Below the pieces are notes generated by a model. It worked only from the letters and a program-made list of their open reading frames with translations. It was not told the DNA's origin and ran no database searches. A stretch of 64,000 nucleotides of DNA, taken from Faeciplasma sp045660445. Lineage in GTDB: Bacteria > Bacillota > Clostridia > Oscillospirales > Ruminococcaceae. A program made the translations under genes and the position numbers. The stretch spans positions 1 through 64,000 of the forward strand of contig JAZRDR010000010.1 of the NCBI GenBank assembly GCA_045660445.1, written 5' to 3'. This document shows, piece by piece, positions 50,105-59,931 of this stretch (position 1 is its first letter; each line of letters opens with the position of its first letter).

Positions 50105-50923
50105 ATGAAAACACGAATAATTTCTGCTGTTGTTGCAATCGTTTTGCTTGCTGCAGTTTTATATCTACATTCAACTATTGTTTTAAATATCGCACTTTCT
50201 TTGATTGGAACTTTGATGGCTTACGAGGTTATCCGTGCAACTGGCTTGAAGAACAACATTTTGCTGTTGTTGCCTTCATTACTCGTCACTCTTTCGGTTC
50301 CGATTATTGCTAATTTTTATAACGGATACATAGCATATATAGCAATTGCATTTATATATATTGTCATATGCATGTCTGTGACGTTTAAATATCATACTGA
50401 AGTCGATCTAGAAACGATCTATCTTGTTATGATAGAGACTGTAATGATAGGTGCGGCAATGCTGTCTCTTGCTATAATTGAAAACAAATGCGGAAGCGCT
50501 TCATGGAAGCATCTTTTGCTCACTTTATGCGGAGCGTGGCTTGCTGATACCGGTGCATATTTTGTCGGAACTTTGTTTGGTAAACATAAGCTTTGTCCCG
50601 AAATCTCTCCTAAAAAGACTATCGAGGGAATGCTTGGCGGATTCGCCTCGAACGCACTTTTGTTCGTTCTCTTCGGATATCTCTTCTTAACTGATGGTGG
50701 CAATGTTCCTAATTACATGCTTCTTGCACTAATGGGCGCTGTCTGTGCTTTTTTGGGCATGGTTGGTGACTTAAGTGCATCGCTGATTAAACGTAAATAT
50801 GGAATTAAAGACTATGGCAGCATAATGCCCGGCCACGGCGGAGCAATGGACAGATTCGACAGCGTTGTATACGTTGCGCCTTTTATGGCTTTTTGCCTGA
50901 CACAGCTTGCTATCGTTGCATAA
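50105..50923 (+). CDS. cdsA: Phosphatidate cytidylyltransferase
   Basis: Makes CDP-diacylglycerol from phosphatidate and CTP in the membrane. The 272-residue protein is mostly hydrophobic helices. It ends with the family signature in GDLSASLIKRKYGIKDYG then PGHGGAMDRFDSVVY, preceded by TGAYFVGTLFGKH and SPKKTIEGMLGG. It begins 3 bases after the uppS stop. CTP may come via PyrH and the CMP kinase fusion. Confidence 0.95.
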   Translation: MKTRIISAVVAIVLLAAVLYLHSTIVLNIALSLIGTLMAYEVIRATGLKNNILLLLPSLLVTLSVPIIANFYNGYIAYIAIAFIYIVICMSVTFKYHTEVDLETIYLVMIETVMIGAAMLSLAIIENKCGSASWKHLLLTLCGAWLADTGAYFVGTLFGKHKLCPEISPKKTIEGMLGGFASNALLFVLFGYLFLTDGGNVPNYMLLALMGAVCAFLGMVGDLSASLIKRKYGIKDYGSIMPGHGGAMDRFDSVVYVAPFMAFCLTQLAIVA

Positions 50924-51004
50924 ACAAGAATATTCCTGCAAATCGGGGTAACATCAGTTATCCCTTTTCTGCTTTTAGATAATTTAATTGAAAGAGAAAA
51001 TCAT

Positions 51005-52153
51005 ATGAAAAAAATAGTTATTCTCGGCTCGACAGGCTCGATCGGCACACAAGCTCTCGAGGTTGCGAAAATGCACGGCTTAAAGGTTATCGGCCTTGCT
51101 GCAAAGTCAAATGTCGATAAGCTTATTGAGCAAATTGATCAGTTTTCACCCTCTTATGTCTGCATATTTGATGATGAAAAGGCGGTATACTTAAAAGAGA
51201 AGCTTGTCGGAAGAGAGATTACCGTATTATCAGGCATGGATGGAATGTGCGAGCTTGCATCGCTTGAAGATGCCGATATCATATTGAACAGTGTTGTAGG
51301 AATGGTTGGCTTAAAACCAACTCTTGCTGCTATAGAAGCAGGGAAGGACATCGCCCTTGCAAATAAGGAAACTCTTGTCGCCGGCGGTAAGCTTGTAATG
51401 GAAGCGGCACGTCAAAAAGGCGTAAATATCTATCCGGTTGACAGCGAGCATTCTGCTATATTCCAATCGCTTCAAGGCTCGAAGCGTTCTCAGCTTTCTA
51501 AGATTATCCTCACCGCTTCGGGTGGTCCCTTCTTTGGAAAAACAAAAGATGACTTATCCGATGTAACACTTTCACAGGCTCTTTCTCATCCAAACTGGTC
51601 AATGGGAAATAAAATTACTATCGACTCGGCTACGCTTATGAACAAAGGTCTTGAATTTATCGAGGCTATGTGGCTTTTCGATGCTGACCCCGATATGATA
51701 GAAATCGTTGTTCACCGTGAGAGCGTAATTCACTCTGCCGTTGAATTTGACGACGGCGCAGTTATCGCTGAGCTTGGTGTCCCCGATATGAAGATACCGA
51801 TACAGTATGCTCTTTTATATCCGGAAAGGCTTGAATGCCCAACAAAACATTTATCTTTAACTGATTACGGAAAGCTAAGCTTCTATAAACCCGATTTTGA
51901 AACATTTGATTGTCTTAGTGCATGCATCAAAGCAGCCAGAATCGGAGGAACAGCTCCCGCAATCGTCAACGGAGCTAACGAGGAAGCAGTTTCAGCTTTC
52001 ATTTCTGGAAAAATCAAGTTCTTGGATATAGGAAATCTTGTTTGCGGAGCTCTTGAAGCTGTTGAGCATAAAGAAATCAGCACGCTTGATGATATACTTG
52101 ACGCTGATATCAAAGCCCGCGAGTATGTTAAAAATCATATCGAATCACTTTAA
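51005..52153 (+). CDS. dxr: 1-deoxy-D-xylulose 5-phosphate reductoisomerase
   Basis: First committed MEP-pathway step, making MEP with NADPH. The 382-residue product has ILGSTGSIGTQALEV (NADPH site), ALANKETLVAGG, PVDSEHSAIFQSL (metal-binding), SGGPFFG, HPNWSMGNKITIDSATLMNKGLE and HRESVIHS. AAAGAGAAAATC gives a modest ribosome site before ATG 51005. The gap 50924-51004 holds no clear terminator, so it is probably cotranscribed with cdsA. Confidence 0.97.
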   Translation: MKKIVILGSTGSIGTQALEVAKMHGLKVIGLAAKSNVDKLIEQIDQFSPSYVCIFDDEKAVYLKEKLVGREITVLSGMDGMCELASLEDADIILNSVVGMVGLKPTLAAIEAGKDIALANKETLVAGGKLVMEAARQKGVNIYPVDSEHSAIFQSLQGSKRSQLSKIILTASGGPFFGKTKDDLSDVTLSQALSHPNWSMGNKITIDSATLMNKGLEFIEAMWLFDADPDMIEIVVHRESVIHSAVEFDDGAVIAELGVPDMKIPIQYALLYPERLECPTKHLSLTDYGKLSFYKPDFETFDCLSACIKAARIGGTAPAIVNGANEEAVSAFISGKIKFLDIGNLVCGALEAVEHKEISTLDDILDADIKAREYVKNHIESL

Positions 52154-52171
52154 TTTTGTGGAGGTTTAACC

Positions 52172-53227
52172 TTGACTATTGTTTATATTCTTATAGCTAT
52201 TCTAATTTTCGGAATTATTATCTTGATACACGAGCTTGGTCACTTTTTGGTTGCAAAGGCATGCAAAATCAAGGTTAATGAATTTGCAATCGGTATGGGA
52301 CCCAAAATCGTAAGCTGGGGCAAAGGCGAAACAACTTATGCACTTCGTCTTCTTCCTATTGGCGGTTTTGTCTCGATGGAGGGTGAGGATGCTGACAGCC
52401 CCGATCCCAGAGCATTTAATCGCAAAAAGGTTTGGCAGCGACTTTTGGTCGTTCTTGCAGGTGCTGCAATGAATCTTATCCTTGGTTTTGTTATTTTGAT
52501 AATAGTAACCTCTTGCAGTGACGCTATCATAACTACCGAGATTGCAAAGTTTGAATCTGAAGATGCAATTTCACACCAAACAGGCCTTAACGTTGGAGAC
52601 AAGATCATCAAAGTAAATGGTATGAGCGTTTTCTGCGATACCGATATATCCTATCAATTTCAGTCTGATGAGGATATGACCTTTGAAATGACTGTTTTAC
52701 GTGATGGTGAGAAGGTTGTCTTGCCAGCAGTTGAGTTTGATGGAACTGTTTTGGAGGATGGAACTAAATCCCTGCACATAGATTTCTTTGTTGTTGGTGA
52801 CAAGGTAAATCCCTTGTCAGTGCTTGATTATTCAGGAAAGAAATTTGTTTCAGTTGCAAGAATGATCTGGCTCTCACTCGGCGATCTTGTAAAGGGCAAA
52901 TATGGAATTAACGATCTTTCCGGCCCTGTTGGAATTGTTGGCGCAATTGGCGACGTCGTGGGATCTACTTCAACCGGAATTAATTTTGGAACAATGCTTG
53001 CTAACTTAGCATCGCTTGTTGTATTTATAACGATAAACGTCGGCATATTCAATCTTTTGCCGATTCCCGCACTTGATGGAGCAAGAGCAATCTTCTTGAT
53101 TATAGAGGGTATCCGTCGCAAGCCTATAAAGCCCGAGCATGAGGGTATCGTTCATCTGATAGGAATGATTCTTTTGTTTGGATTGGCTATTATTGTAACT
53201 GTATTCGATGTTTTGAAACTTATTTAA
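52172..53227 (+). CDS. rseP: Site-2 protease RseP (RIP zinc metalloprotease)
   Basis: Cleaves transmembrane anchors such as anti-sigma factors within the bilayer. The 351-residue protein has HELGH in the first membrane helix (residues about 22-26), a PDZ domain (about 120-200: GLNVGDKIIKVNGMSV), and the second zinc ligand motif NLLPIPALDGARAIF near 290, with three further helices. The start is TTG 52172 after GGAGG. The position dxr-rseP-ispG is classical. Confidence 0.95.
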   Translation: MTIVYILIAILIFGIIILIHELGHFLVAKACKIKVNEFAIGMGPKIVSWGKGETTYALRLLPIGGFVSMEGEDADSPDPRAFNRKKVWQRLLVVLAGAAMNLILGFVILIIVTSCSDAIITTEIAKFESEDAISHQTGLNVGDKIIKVNGMSVFCDTDISYQFQSDEDMTFEMTVLRDGEKVVLPAVEFDGTVLEDGTKSLHIDFFVVGDKVNPLSVLDYSGKKFVSVARMIWLSLGDLVKGKYGINDLSGPVGIVGAIGDVVGSTSTGINFGTMLANLASLVVFITINVGIFNLLPIPALDGARAIFLIIEGIRRKPIKPEHEGIVHLIGMILLFGLAIIVTVFDVLKLI

Positions 53228-53240
53228 GTGAGTGTTTTTA

Positions 53241-54278
53241 ATGAGAAAAATTAAACGTGTAAAGGTTAGTAACCTTACGCTTGATGGCAAGCATATATAT
53301 GTCCAGTCCATGCTTAATGTCATATCCAACGACATTAAGGGGAATGTTCTTCAAGCTAAGCAGCTTGAAAACGCGGGCTGCGAAATAATACGTGTCTCTA
53401 TTCCCGATAATGATGCACTTGATCTTATCCCTGCAATTAAGTCAGAGGTTTCTGTGCCGCTTGTCGCTGACATTCATTTTGATTACCGCCTTGCTTTGGG
53501 TGCTGCAGAACGCGGCATTGACAAGATCAGAATAAACCCCGGAAACATTGGCTCTCTTGAAAGAGTTAAGGCTGTTGCTGACATTTGCCGTCAAAAATCT
53601 ATTCCGATCAGAATTGGCGTTAATTCAGGCTCTTTGGAAAAAGATATATTGGCTAAATACGGTTCTCCAACGCCCGAGGCTTTGTGTGAAAGTGCCATGG
53701 GCCACGTCAAACTTCTTGAACGCTTTGATTTTGATGATATAGTTATATCTTTAAAATCATCTAACGTTCAGAAAATGATTTCTGCTTACAGACTCATTTC
53801 TCAAATGACGGATTATCCCTTGCATCTCGGTGTGACCGAGGCAGGAACGTATAATATGGGTCTCATAAAGTCTTCAATAGGAATTGGCTCGCTCTTGTGC
53901 GACGGTATCGGAGAAACTATTCGTGTTTCTTTAACGGACGATCCGATCAAAGAGGTTGCTGCAGGCTTTGATATCTTAAAAGCTATTGGAAAAAGTGGGG
54001 GAGTTAAGATAGTTTCCTGTCCAACCTGTGGAAGAACGAAAATCGATTTAATTTCCTTGGCCAATAAGGTCGAGGATGCAACAAAGTCTATCGACAAGGA
54101 TATCACCGTTGCTGTAATGGGCTGTGTTGTTAATGGTCCGGGTGAAGCCAAAGAAGCTGATATCGGTCTTGCTGGTGGAGATGGCTGTGTCGTACTCTTC
54201 AAGAAAGACAAGATTCTTGGCAAATTCCCCGAAAACGAAGCACTTAATGTTTTGATGAACGAGATAAATAAACTTTAA
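53241..54278 (+). CDS. ispG: 4-hydroxy-3-methylbut-2-en-1-yl diphosphate synthase
   Basis: A [4Fe-4S] enzyme that converts MEcPP to HMBPP, the substrate of IspH. The 345-residue product has YVQSMLNV, ADIHFDYRLAL, KIRINPGNIG, IGVNSGSLE, GVTEAGT, and cluster cysteines in SCPTCGRT and VMGCVVNGPGEA. ATG 53241 matches the usual N-terminus; an in-frame GTG 53232 lies close to the rseP stop. The ribosome site (AAGTGAG) is weak, so coupling with rseP is likely. Confidence 0.95.
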   Translation: MRKIKRVKVSNLTLDGKHIYVQSMLNVISNDIKGNVLQAKQLENAGCEIIRVSIPDNDALDLIPAIKSEVSVPLVADIHFDYRLALGAAERGIDKIRINPGNIGSLERVKAVADICRQKSIPIRIGVNSGSLEKDILAKYGSPTPEALCESAMGHVKLLERFDFDDIVISLKSSNVQKMISAYRLISQMTDYPLHLGVTEAGTYNMGLIKSSIGIGSLLCDGIGETIRVSLTDDPIKEVAAGFDILKAIGKSGGVKIVSCPTCGRTKIDLISLANKVEDATKSIDKDITVAVMGCVVNGPGEAKEADIGLAGGDGCVVLFKKDKILGKFPENEALNVLMNEINKL

Positions 54279-54293
54279 CACGGATGTGATTAA

Positions 54294-57200
54294 ATGAGCT
54301 ATAAGACAGTGTCCGAATTCTTCGGCGCTTATGACAATATAATTCCCGAAAGCATAGCCGACGGCGTTATTCTTCGAATGGGCTTTTCGCAGGATAAAAC
54401 CTCGATGGCGGTGGAAATTCAGTTTTCGCGCATTGTATCGAGCGAGGATCTTAAGCTGTTTGCAAACAATCTTAAACCCGCTTTGGGACTTAGAGATATT
54501 TACATAAAACCCAAATATTCGTCAGATCTGTTCAGCATTGAAGCTATGCCTGCTATCATTGGTGAGCTTAAACGCAGAATTCCTGTTAACGGTTTTTTGG
54601 ATAATGCAGAATTCGCTCTTAACGGAAATGAGCTTAGAATAATCCTTAAAAATGGCGGTGAATCTCTTTTAAAGAGCGCAGGTATTGAGGATGTTCTTCC
54701 AAAGATAATCAATTCTCAGTTTGGTGTACATGTGGTTATCAAGCTCGATGGCATTTTAACAGTCGATCGCGATGCTCATGATAGTGTTCAGCAGGAGCTT
54801 TTAAAGAATATAACTCCAAAGGTAGTTCCTGCAAAAACAGCAGTGCAATCAAGCGATGCTATTCCTTCTACTACATATACTATCGACGTTCCGAATGCTC
54901 CGATCCTTTCCGAAGCAACTGTTGTTATGGGCAAGGAAATTAAAGGTACCGTTGAGCTTGTAAAGCTTTCTGACCTTACAGAGACAAGCGGCAAAGTAAC
55001 TGTTTTTGGCGATATATTCGAGGTTAACTCAAAGCTTACTAAAGATGAAAAGCGAATGATAATTTCCATTGCCATAACTGACTATGCAGGTTCTGTCACT
55101 GTTAAGATCATAGAGCTTGCTAAAAAAGGCGAAGCTTTGCTTGAAGCTTTAAAGAAAGGCAAGTCTATAGTTGTCAGCGGTGATATTACATATGACACTT
55201 TTGACAATGAGATAAATGTTAAGCCTCGTGATATAAGCTTGGTAAAGAAGATCAAAAAGGTTGATGATGCTCCCGTTAAACGTGTAGAGCTTCATTGCCA
55301 TACCAATATGTCTGTAATGGACGGCATCACCCCTTCAAAAGACATTGTCAAGTGTGCATATGACTGGGGCATGAAAGCAATTGCAATTACTGACCACGGT
55401 GTTTGCCAGGGCTTCCCTGATGCCATGTATCAGGTTGATGATATTCGTTCATCAGGCAGTGATTTCAAGCTTATTTACGGAATTGAAGCTTACCAGGTCA
55501 ACGACGAGACAAATATCGTTATCGGTTCTGATAAGCGCTCTTTGTGCGATGAATTTATTGTTTTCGATATCGAAACAACGGGCTTAAGCGCTGCAACAGA
55601 ACGCATCATAGAAATTGGTGCTGTGAAAGTCAGAAATCTCGATGTCGTCGAAACCTTTAATATCTTTGTTGATCCAGAAAGACCGATTCCTGCAAGAATA
55701 ATCGAGCTTACCGGAATAACCGATGCAATGGTTGCAGGTGCTCCAAAAGAACTTGAAGCTCTTGAAAAATTTATGGCATTTTGCGGTGATAACCCCGTTT
55801 TGGTTGCGCATAATGCACCCTTTGATACATCATTTATTAGAGCTGCGGTAAAACGTCATGACAAGTCGTTTGACTTTACATACATCGATACTGTTCCGTA
55901 TTCAAGAAATATGCTTCCTTCACTTGCAAAGCACACTCTTGACAGTGTTGCAAAAGCTCTTAATCTTGGCAACTTCAATCATCACCGTGCAAGTGATGAT
56001 GCAACTGTAAATGCAAACATTTTTATCGTTCTTTCTCGTAGGCTTTTGGACGAGCACGAGAATGTAACAATAGATAAGCTTAACTCCATCTTAAGTAACA
56101 CCGACATTAATAAGCTTCCAAGCTATCATCAAATTATTTTGGCAAAGGATCTTGTCGGCTTAAAAAATCTTTACAAGCTTGTTTCATATTCTAATCTTAA
56201 ATACTATCACCGTCATCCGCGAATTCCGAAATCCGAACTCATCAAGCACCGCGAAGGTCTTATAATAGGCAGCGCGTGCGAGGCTGGCGAGCTATTCCGT
56301 GCAGTATTCCAGGGCAAATCTTGGGAGGACCTTTTGGAGATCGCAAGGTTCTATGACTATCTTGAGATTCAGCCCACGGGCAACAATGAATTCATGCTCC
56401 GTGATGGAAGTGTTGCAAGTGTCGAGGATCTTCAGAACTTTAACAGAACGATCGTAAAGCTTGGCGAGGAGCTTGGTAAGCCCGTTGTCGCAACAGGTGA
56501 CGTTCACTTCCTTCATAAAGAGGATTCGATATTCAGAAGCATTTTAACCTCGGTCGCTTATGATGATGCCGATCTTCAGGCACCATTATATCTTAAGACC
56601 ACGAACGAAATGCTCGAGGATTTTGCTTATCTCGGCGAAGAAAAAGCATATGAAGTTGTTGTCACAAATTCGAATCTCATTGCTGATATGATCGATCCCG
56701 AAGTTCGTGCTTTCCCAAAAGGTACTTTCACACCTCATATCGAGGGTGCTGATGAAGAACTCAGTGAGATCTGCTGGCGCCGTGCCAGAGAGATTTATGG
56801 TGATCCTATTCCCGAAATCGTCAGCACGCGCCTTGATAGAGAGCTTACGTCGATCATTAAGCACGGCTTTGCTGTTTTATACGTTATCGCAAAACGCCTT
56901 GTTGCAAACTCGGTAGAGCATGGCTATCAGGTTGGCTCTCGTGGATCTGTTGGTTCATCTTTTGTTGCTTCAATGTCGGGTATCTCAGAGGTTAACCCGC
57001 TTATTCCTCACTATGTTTGCCCGAACTGCAAGTATTCTGAATTCTTCACCAAGGGTGAATATGGTTCGGGATTTGATCTTCCTCCTAAGGCTTGTCCTAA
57101 TTGCGGAGCTGACATGAACCGTGACGGACATGACATTCCGTTTGAAACCTTCCTTGGCTTTAACGGCGATAAGTCTCCTGATATCGACCTTAACTTCTCT

Positions 57201-58607
57201 GGTGACTATCAGGCAAGTGCTCATAAATATACCGAAGAGCTTTTCGGTGCTGATAACGTATTTAAGGCAGGTACTATATCGGCTGTAGCAGATAAAACCG
57301 CTTATGGTTATGTTATGAAATATCTCGAGGAGAGGGGAATTTCCGTTCACCCTGCCGAGGTTACACGTCTTAAAATCGGTTGCACTGGCATAAAGAGAAC
57401 AACGGGACAGCACCCCGGTGGCATGGTCGTAATACCAAGCGATAGGGAAGTATATGACTTCACACCTGTTCAGCATCCTGCCGATAAAGTTGATTCTGAT
57501 ATTGTAACAACTCACTTCGACTTCAATTCGCTTCACGATACTATTCTGAAGCTTGATGAACTTGGACACGATGTGCCCACTCTTTATAAATATCTCGAGG
57601 ATATGACAGGAACGGATATCACCAAAACGCCAATGAGTGATCCTGCTGTATATTCGCTGTTCACCTCTACTGAGGCTTTGGGTGTCACTCCCGAAGATAT
57701 CGACAGTAAAACCGGCACACTTGGCATCCCTGAAATGGGCACACCTTTTGTAAGAGGAATGCTTATGGATGCTCAGCCAAAAACATTCTCCGACCTTTTG
57801 CAGATATCCGGTCTCTCTCACGGAACTGACGTTTGGCTCGGAAATGCAGCTGAGCTTATTAAAAACGGAACCTGTACCATCGACCAGGTTATAGGTACTC
57901 GTGACAGTATCATGACTTATCTTATATATCACGGTGTCGATCCTAGCTTGTCGTTTAAGATCATGGAAATCGTACGTAAGGGCAAAGCTCCCAAGCTTTT
58001 GACTGATGAAATGAAGCAAACAATGCGTGATCACGATGTTCCCGAGTGGTACATTGAAAGCTGTATGAAGATCAAGTACATGTTCCCAAAAGCTCACGCT
58101 GCGGCATATGTAACTGCTGCGATCCGTCTTGCTTGGTATAAGGTACACAAACCTCTTGAATTCTATGCAGCTCTGTTCACAGTTCGCGGAGATGACTTCG
58201 ACGCAGAAGCTGCTTCTCGCGGAAAGCTTGCGACAAGATATAAGCTTGATGAATATAAGCAAAAGGGTAATGACCGCTCTGATAAAGAGGACGGCGTTTA
58301 CGAAATGCTTATGATCATTAATGAGATGCTCTCTCGTGGATATGAATTCCTGCCGATAGATATTCACAAATCTCATGCAACGATCTATAAGATTGAGGAT
58401 GGCAAGCTTCGTTTGCCATTCGTTTCAATGAGTGGTGTTGGTGAAAATGCCGCAAAATCGCTATATAAAGCTGCACAAAGCGGAGATTTCATATCTATCG
58501 AAGAGTTCCAAAACGCTGCAGGCGTGTCGAAAACAGTAATTGAACAGCTCCAAAATCTTGGTGCTTTCGGAGACATGCCCGTAACATCTCAAATGACTCT
58601 GTTTTAA
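54294..58607 (+). CDS. polC: DNA polymerase III alpha subunit, PolC type
   Basis: The main replicative polymerase of low-GC Gram-positives, with built-in proofreading. The 1437-residue length is normal. In order: N-terminal domain (1-220), OB-fold (about 230-330), PHP domain (VELHCHTNMSVMDG, ITDHGVCQGFPD), inserted 3'-5' exonuclease (FDIETTGLSAATERIIEIGAV, then HNAPFDTSF and HHRASDDA), polymerase core with a zinc-binding CPNC/CPNC segment (YVCPNCKYSEF near 905, KACPNCGAD) and PDIDLNFSG, and a C-terminal fingers/HhH part (GVDPSLSFKIMEIVRKGK, KAHAAAYV). It ends the ispG run. A 463-codon antisense frame here is a codon-bias shadow. Confidence 0.97.
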   Translation: MSYKTVSEFFGAYDNIIPESIADGVILRMGFSQDKTSMAVEIQFSRIVSSEDLKLFANNLKPALGLRDIYIKPKYSSDLFSIEAMPAIIGELKRRIPVNGFLDNAEFALNGNELRIILKNGGESLLKSAGIEDVLPKIINSQFGVHVVIKLDGILTVDRDAHDSVQQELLKNITPKVVPAKTAVQSSDAIPSTTYTIDVPNAPILSEATVVMGKEIKGTVELVKLSDLTETSGKVTVFGDIFEVNSKLTKDEKRMIISIAITDYAGSVTVKIIELAKKGEALLEALKKGKSIVVSGDITYDTFDNEINVKPRDISLVKKIKKVDDAPVKRVELHCHTNMSVMDGITPSKDIVKCAYDWGMKAIAITDHGVCQGFPDAMYQVDDIRSSGSDFKLIYGIEAYQVNDETNIVIGSDKRSLCDEFIVFDIETTGLSAATERIIEIGAVKVRNLDVVETFNIFVDPERPIPARIIELTGITDAMVAGAPKELEALEKFMAFCGDNPVLVAHNAPFDTSFIRAAVKRHDKSFDFTYIDTVPYSRNMLPSLAKHTLDSVAKALNLGNFNHHRASDDATVNANIFIVLSRRLLDEHENVTIDKLNSILSNTDINKLPSYHQIILAKDLVGLKNLYKLVSYSNLKYYHRHPRIPKSELIKHREGLIIGSACEAGELFRAVFQGKSWEDLLEIARFYDYLEIQPTGNNEFMLRDGSVASVEDLQNFNRTIVKLGEELGKPVVATGDVHFLHKEDSIFRSILTSVAYDDADLQAPLYLKTTNEMLEDFAYLGEEKAYEVVVTNSNLIADMIDPEVRAFPKGTFTPHIEGADEELSEICWRRAREIYGDPIPEIVSTRLDRELTSIIKHGFAVLYVIAKRLVANSVEHGYQVGSRGSVGSSFVASMSGISEVNPLIPHYVCPNCKYSEFFTKGEYGSGFDLPPKACPNCGADMNRDGHDIPFETFLGFNGDKSPDIDLNFSGDYQASAHKYTEELFGADNVFKAGTISAVADKTAYGYVMKYLEERGISVHPAEVTRLKIGCTGIKRTTGQHPGGMVVIPSDREVYDFTPVQHPADKVDSDIVTTHFDFNSLHDTILKLDELGHDVPTLYKYLEDMTGTDITKTPMSDPAVYSLFTSTEALGVTPEDIDSKTGTLGIPEMGTPFVRGMLMDAQPKTFSDLLQISGLSHGTDVWLGNAAELIKNGTCTIDQVIGTRDSIMTYLIYHGVDPSLSFKIMEIVRKGKAPKLLTDEMKQTMRDHDVPEWYIESCMKIKYMFPKAHAAAYVTAAIRLAWYKVHKPLEFYAALFTVRGDDFDAEAASRGKLATRYKLDEYKQKGNDRSDKEDGVYEMLMIINEMLSRGYEFLPIDIHKSHATIYKIEDGKLRLPFVSMSGVGENAAKSLYKAAQSGDFISIEEFQNAAGVSKTVIEQLQNLGAFGDMPVTSQMTLF

Positions 58608-58688
58608 GTTTAATCAGTCACTAAACCAACCGATTCTGAATAATATGTAGAGAAGTTTTAAACTTTAATATTTATTAGGAGGATCAAT

Positions 58689-59465
58689 ATGGCTGAATTC
58701 GGTACAAATCCTTATGGCTTTAAAGAAGCTGTAACCATCGAGGCTGAACGAATTTTTGATAGCTGTTCAGACAGAGACTGTTTAGAAGATCTTGATATAT
58801 CTTTCGATGACGCTGTGTCGCGAGAGCTTGTCAACGATGCGACATATGTTAAAGCAAGATGCGCTGAGATCACCAGTGTTTATTTTCAAGTAGAACCCAT
58901 TCCTTTTAACTGCGGATTTTTCGCCGTCGACCTTACTTATACATTTAATGTGACTGTCGACATAAGTGACGGAGTTACTTCTCCTGCACAATCCGTAACA
59001 GGAACGGCATGCTTCACAAAGAAGGTTATCCTGTTCGGATCTGACGGTGGAACGAAGTTCTTCTCATCCGAGGATAACGGAATTGTAACTGCAAACGGCT
59101 GCCAGACTTCAAGTCTTCCCAAAGCAACTGTTTCTGTGGCAGATCCTATCGTTTTGGGACTTAAGCTCGTCACTGTTCCTGCATACAGCTGTTGTACTGA
59201 TGCAAGCTGCGAACAGGTTGTAACGATTCCTGAAAGAAAGCATTTGACAGTTACATTGGGAATTTTCTCGATTATTTCTCTTTCAAGAAAAGTTCCCATA
59301 ATGGTTCCTGTTTTTAATCTTGAGCTTCCCAAGGACTGCTCTTGCTCGCAGAATTCTTCAGCAAGTCAAACACCGTGTGAACTGTTTGAAAAGATCACAT
59401 TCCCAACAAGTGAATTCTTCCCCAAGAGCCTTGAGGATGTAACAGGTTGTTCATGTGGATGTTAA
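58689..59465 (+). CDS. Conserved cysteine-rich Clostridia protein of unknown function
   Basis: The 258-residue protein has 15 cysteines, many in pairs (SCSDRDCLEDL near the start, YSCCTDASCEQV, KDCSCSQ, and GCSCGC at the very end). The middle is beta-strand-rich (FAVDLTYTFNVTVDISDG). There is no signal peptide or membrane helix. It resembles a family I recall in sporulating Clostridia but cannot name. Cys content, beta-rich build and a ymxH neighbour would suit a spore coat or other cross-linked assembly; this is inference. AGGAGG precedes ATG 58689. Confidence 0.8.
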   Translation: MAEFGTNPYGFKEAVTIEAERIFDSCSDRDCLEDLDISFDDAVSRELVNDATYVKARCAEITSVYFQVEPIPFNCGFFAVDLTYTFNVTVDISDGVTSPAQSVTGTACFTKKVILFGSDGGTKFFSSEDNGIVTANGCQTSSLPKATVSVADPIVLGLKLVTVPAYSCCTDASCEQVVTIPERKHLTVTLGIFSIISLSRKVPIMVPVFNLELPKDCSCSQNSSASQTPCELFEKITFPTSEFFPKSLEDVTGCSCGC

Positions 59466-59495
59466 ACTAATTGTTAGGCAATAATATTAAGTTCG

Positions 59496-59523
59496 CCTCG
59501 GTCATATTATTGACCGAGGTGAG
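59496..59523 (+). promoter_or_regulatory. Hairpin that pairs with the ymxH ribosome-binding site
   Basis: A perfect 9-bp stem, CCTCGGTCA (59496-59504) with TGACCGAGG (59511-59519), loop TATTAT. The SD GAGGTGAG (59516-59523) starts inside the 3' arm, so the folded RNA hides it. No T-tract follows. Confidence 0.65.
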
Positions 59524-59526
59524 TTT

Positions 59527-59814
59527 ATGAATTATACATTATCAGAGCTTAAGCAAAAGGAAGTAATAGACCTTAGAACCGGGACAATGCTTGGCAGAGT
59601 AGATGATATTGAAATTTGTGAGGATTCAAGTGTAAGATCAGTCATCGTATATGGCAGACCAAGATTCTTTGGTCTTGGCAGCCGCGATCAAGATATAATT
59701 ATCAAATTCTCTGATATTGACCTGATAGGGAAGGATACTATACTTGTTTCTAACGATTTCTTGTATGACCGCACAATTGAGACACCAAATACGAGCAAAT
59801 TTTTGTCAAAATAA
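59527..59814 (+). CDS. ymxH: YlmC/YmxH family PRC-barrel protein
   Basis: The 95-residue protein reads SELKQKEVIDLRTGTMLGRVDDIEI, then SVIVYGRPRFFGLG and KFSDIDLIGKDTILV. This is the PRC-barrel pattern of the YlmC/YmxH sporulation family found in nearly all endospore formers. Its exact job is unknown. ATG 59527 lies 3 bases after the SD, which is partly locked in a hairpin. Located between the Cys-rich gene and rpsB. Confidence 0.93.
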   Translation: MNYTLSELKQKEVIDLRTGTMLGRVDDIEICEDSSVRSVIVYGRPRFFGLGSRDQDIIIKFSDIDLIGKDTILVSNDFLYDRTIETPNTSKFLSK

Positions 59815-59828
59815 TCACTGAAAAACAC

Positions 59829-59857
59829 TTGCATTATTTATTCAATGGTGATATAAT
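59829..59857 (+). promoter_or_regulatory. Promoter of rpsB-tsf
   Basis: TTGCAT (59829-59834), a 17-base spacer and TATAAT (59852-59857). Leaves a leader of about 110 bases. Confidence 0.85.
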
Positions 59858-59874
59858 ATTACCGCAATTCGCAC

Positions 59875-59931
59875 GTTTGAGTTTTGCTGTTGGTCCCAAC
59901 ACTCGTTGGGTGAAGGCAAGTTAACTTAAAC
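59875..59931 (+). promoter_or_regulatory. Structured rpsB mRNA leader
   Basis: Three nested helices can be drawn: GTTTGAG (59875-59881) with CTTAAAC (59925-59931); TTGC (59884-59887) with GCAA (59916-59919); and CCCAAC (59895-59900) with GTTGGG (59905-59910) around an ACTC loop. No T-tract follows. The position is that of an autogenous leader bound by a ribosomal protein (S2 would be the natural candidate). The assignment is inference; I do not match it to a named RNA family. Confidence 0.5.

Noticed and set aside
56985..58376. 463-codon open frame antisense to polC
   Set aside because: Covers a certain gene, has no ribosome site or family motif, and arises from codon bias on the coding strand.
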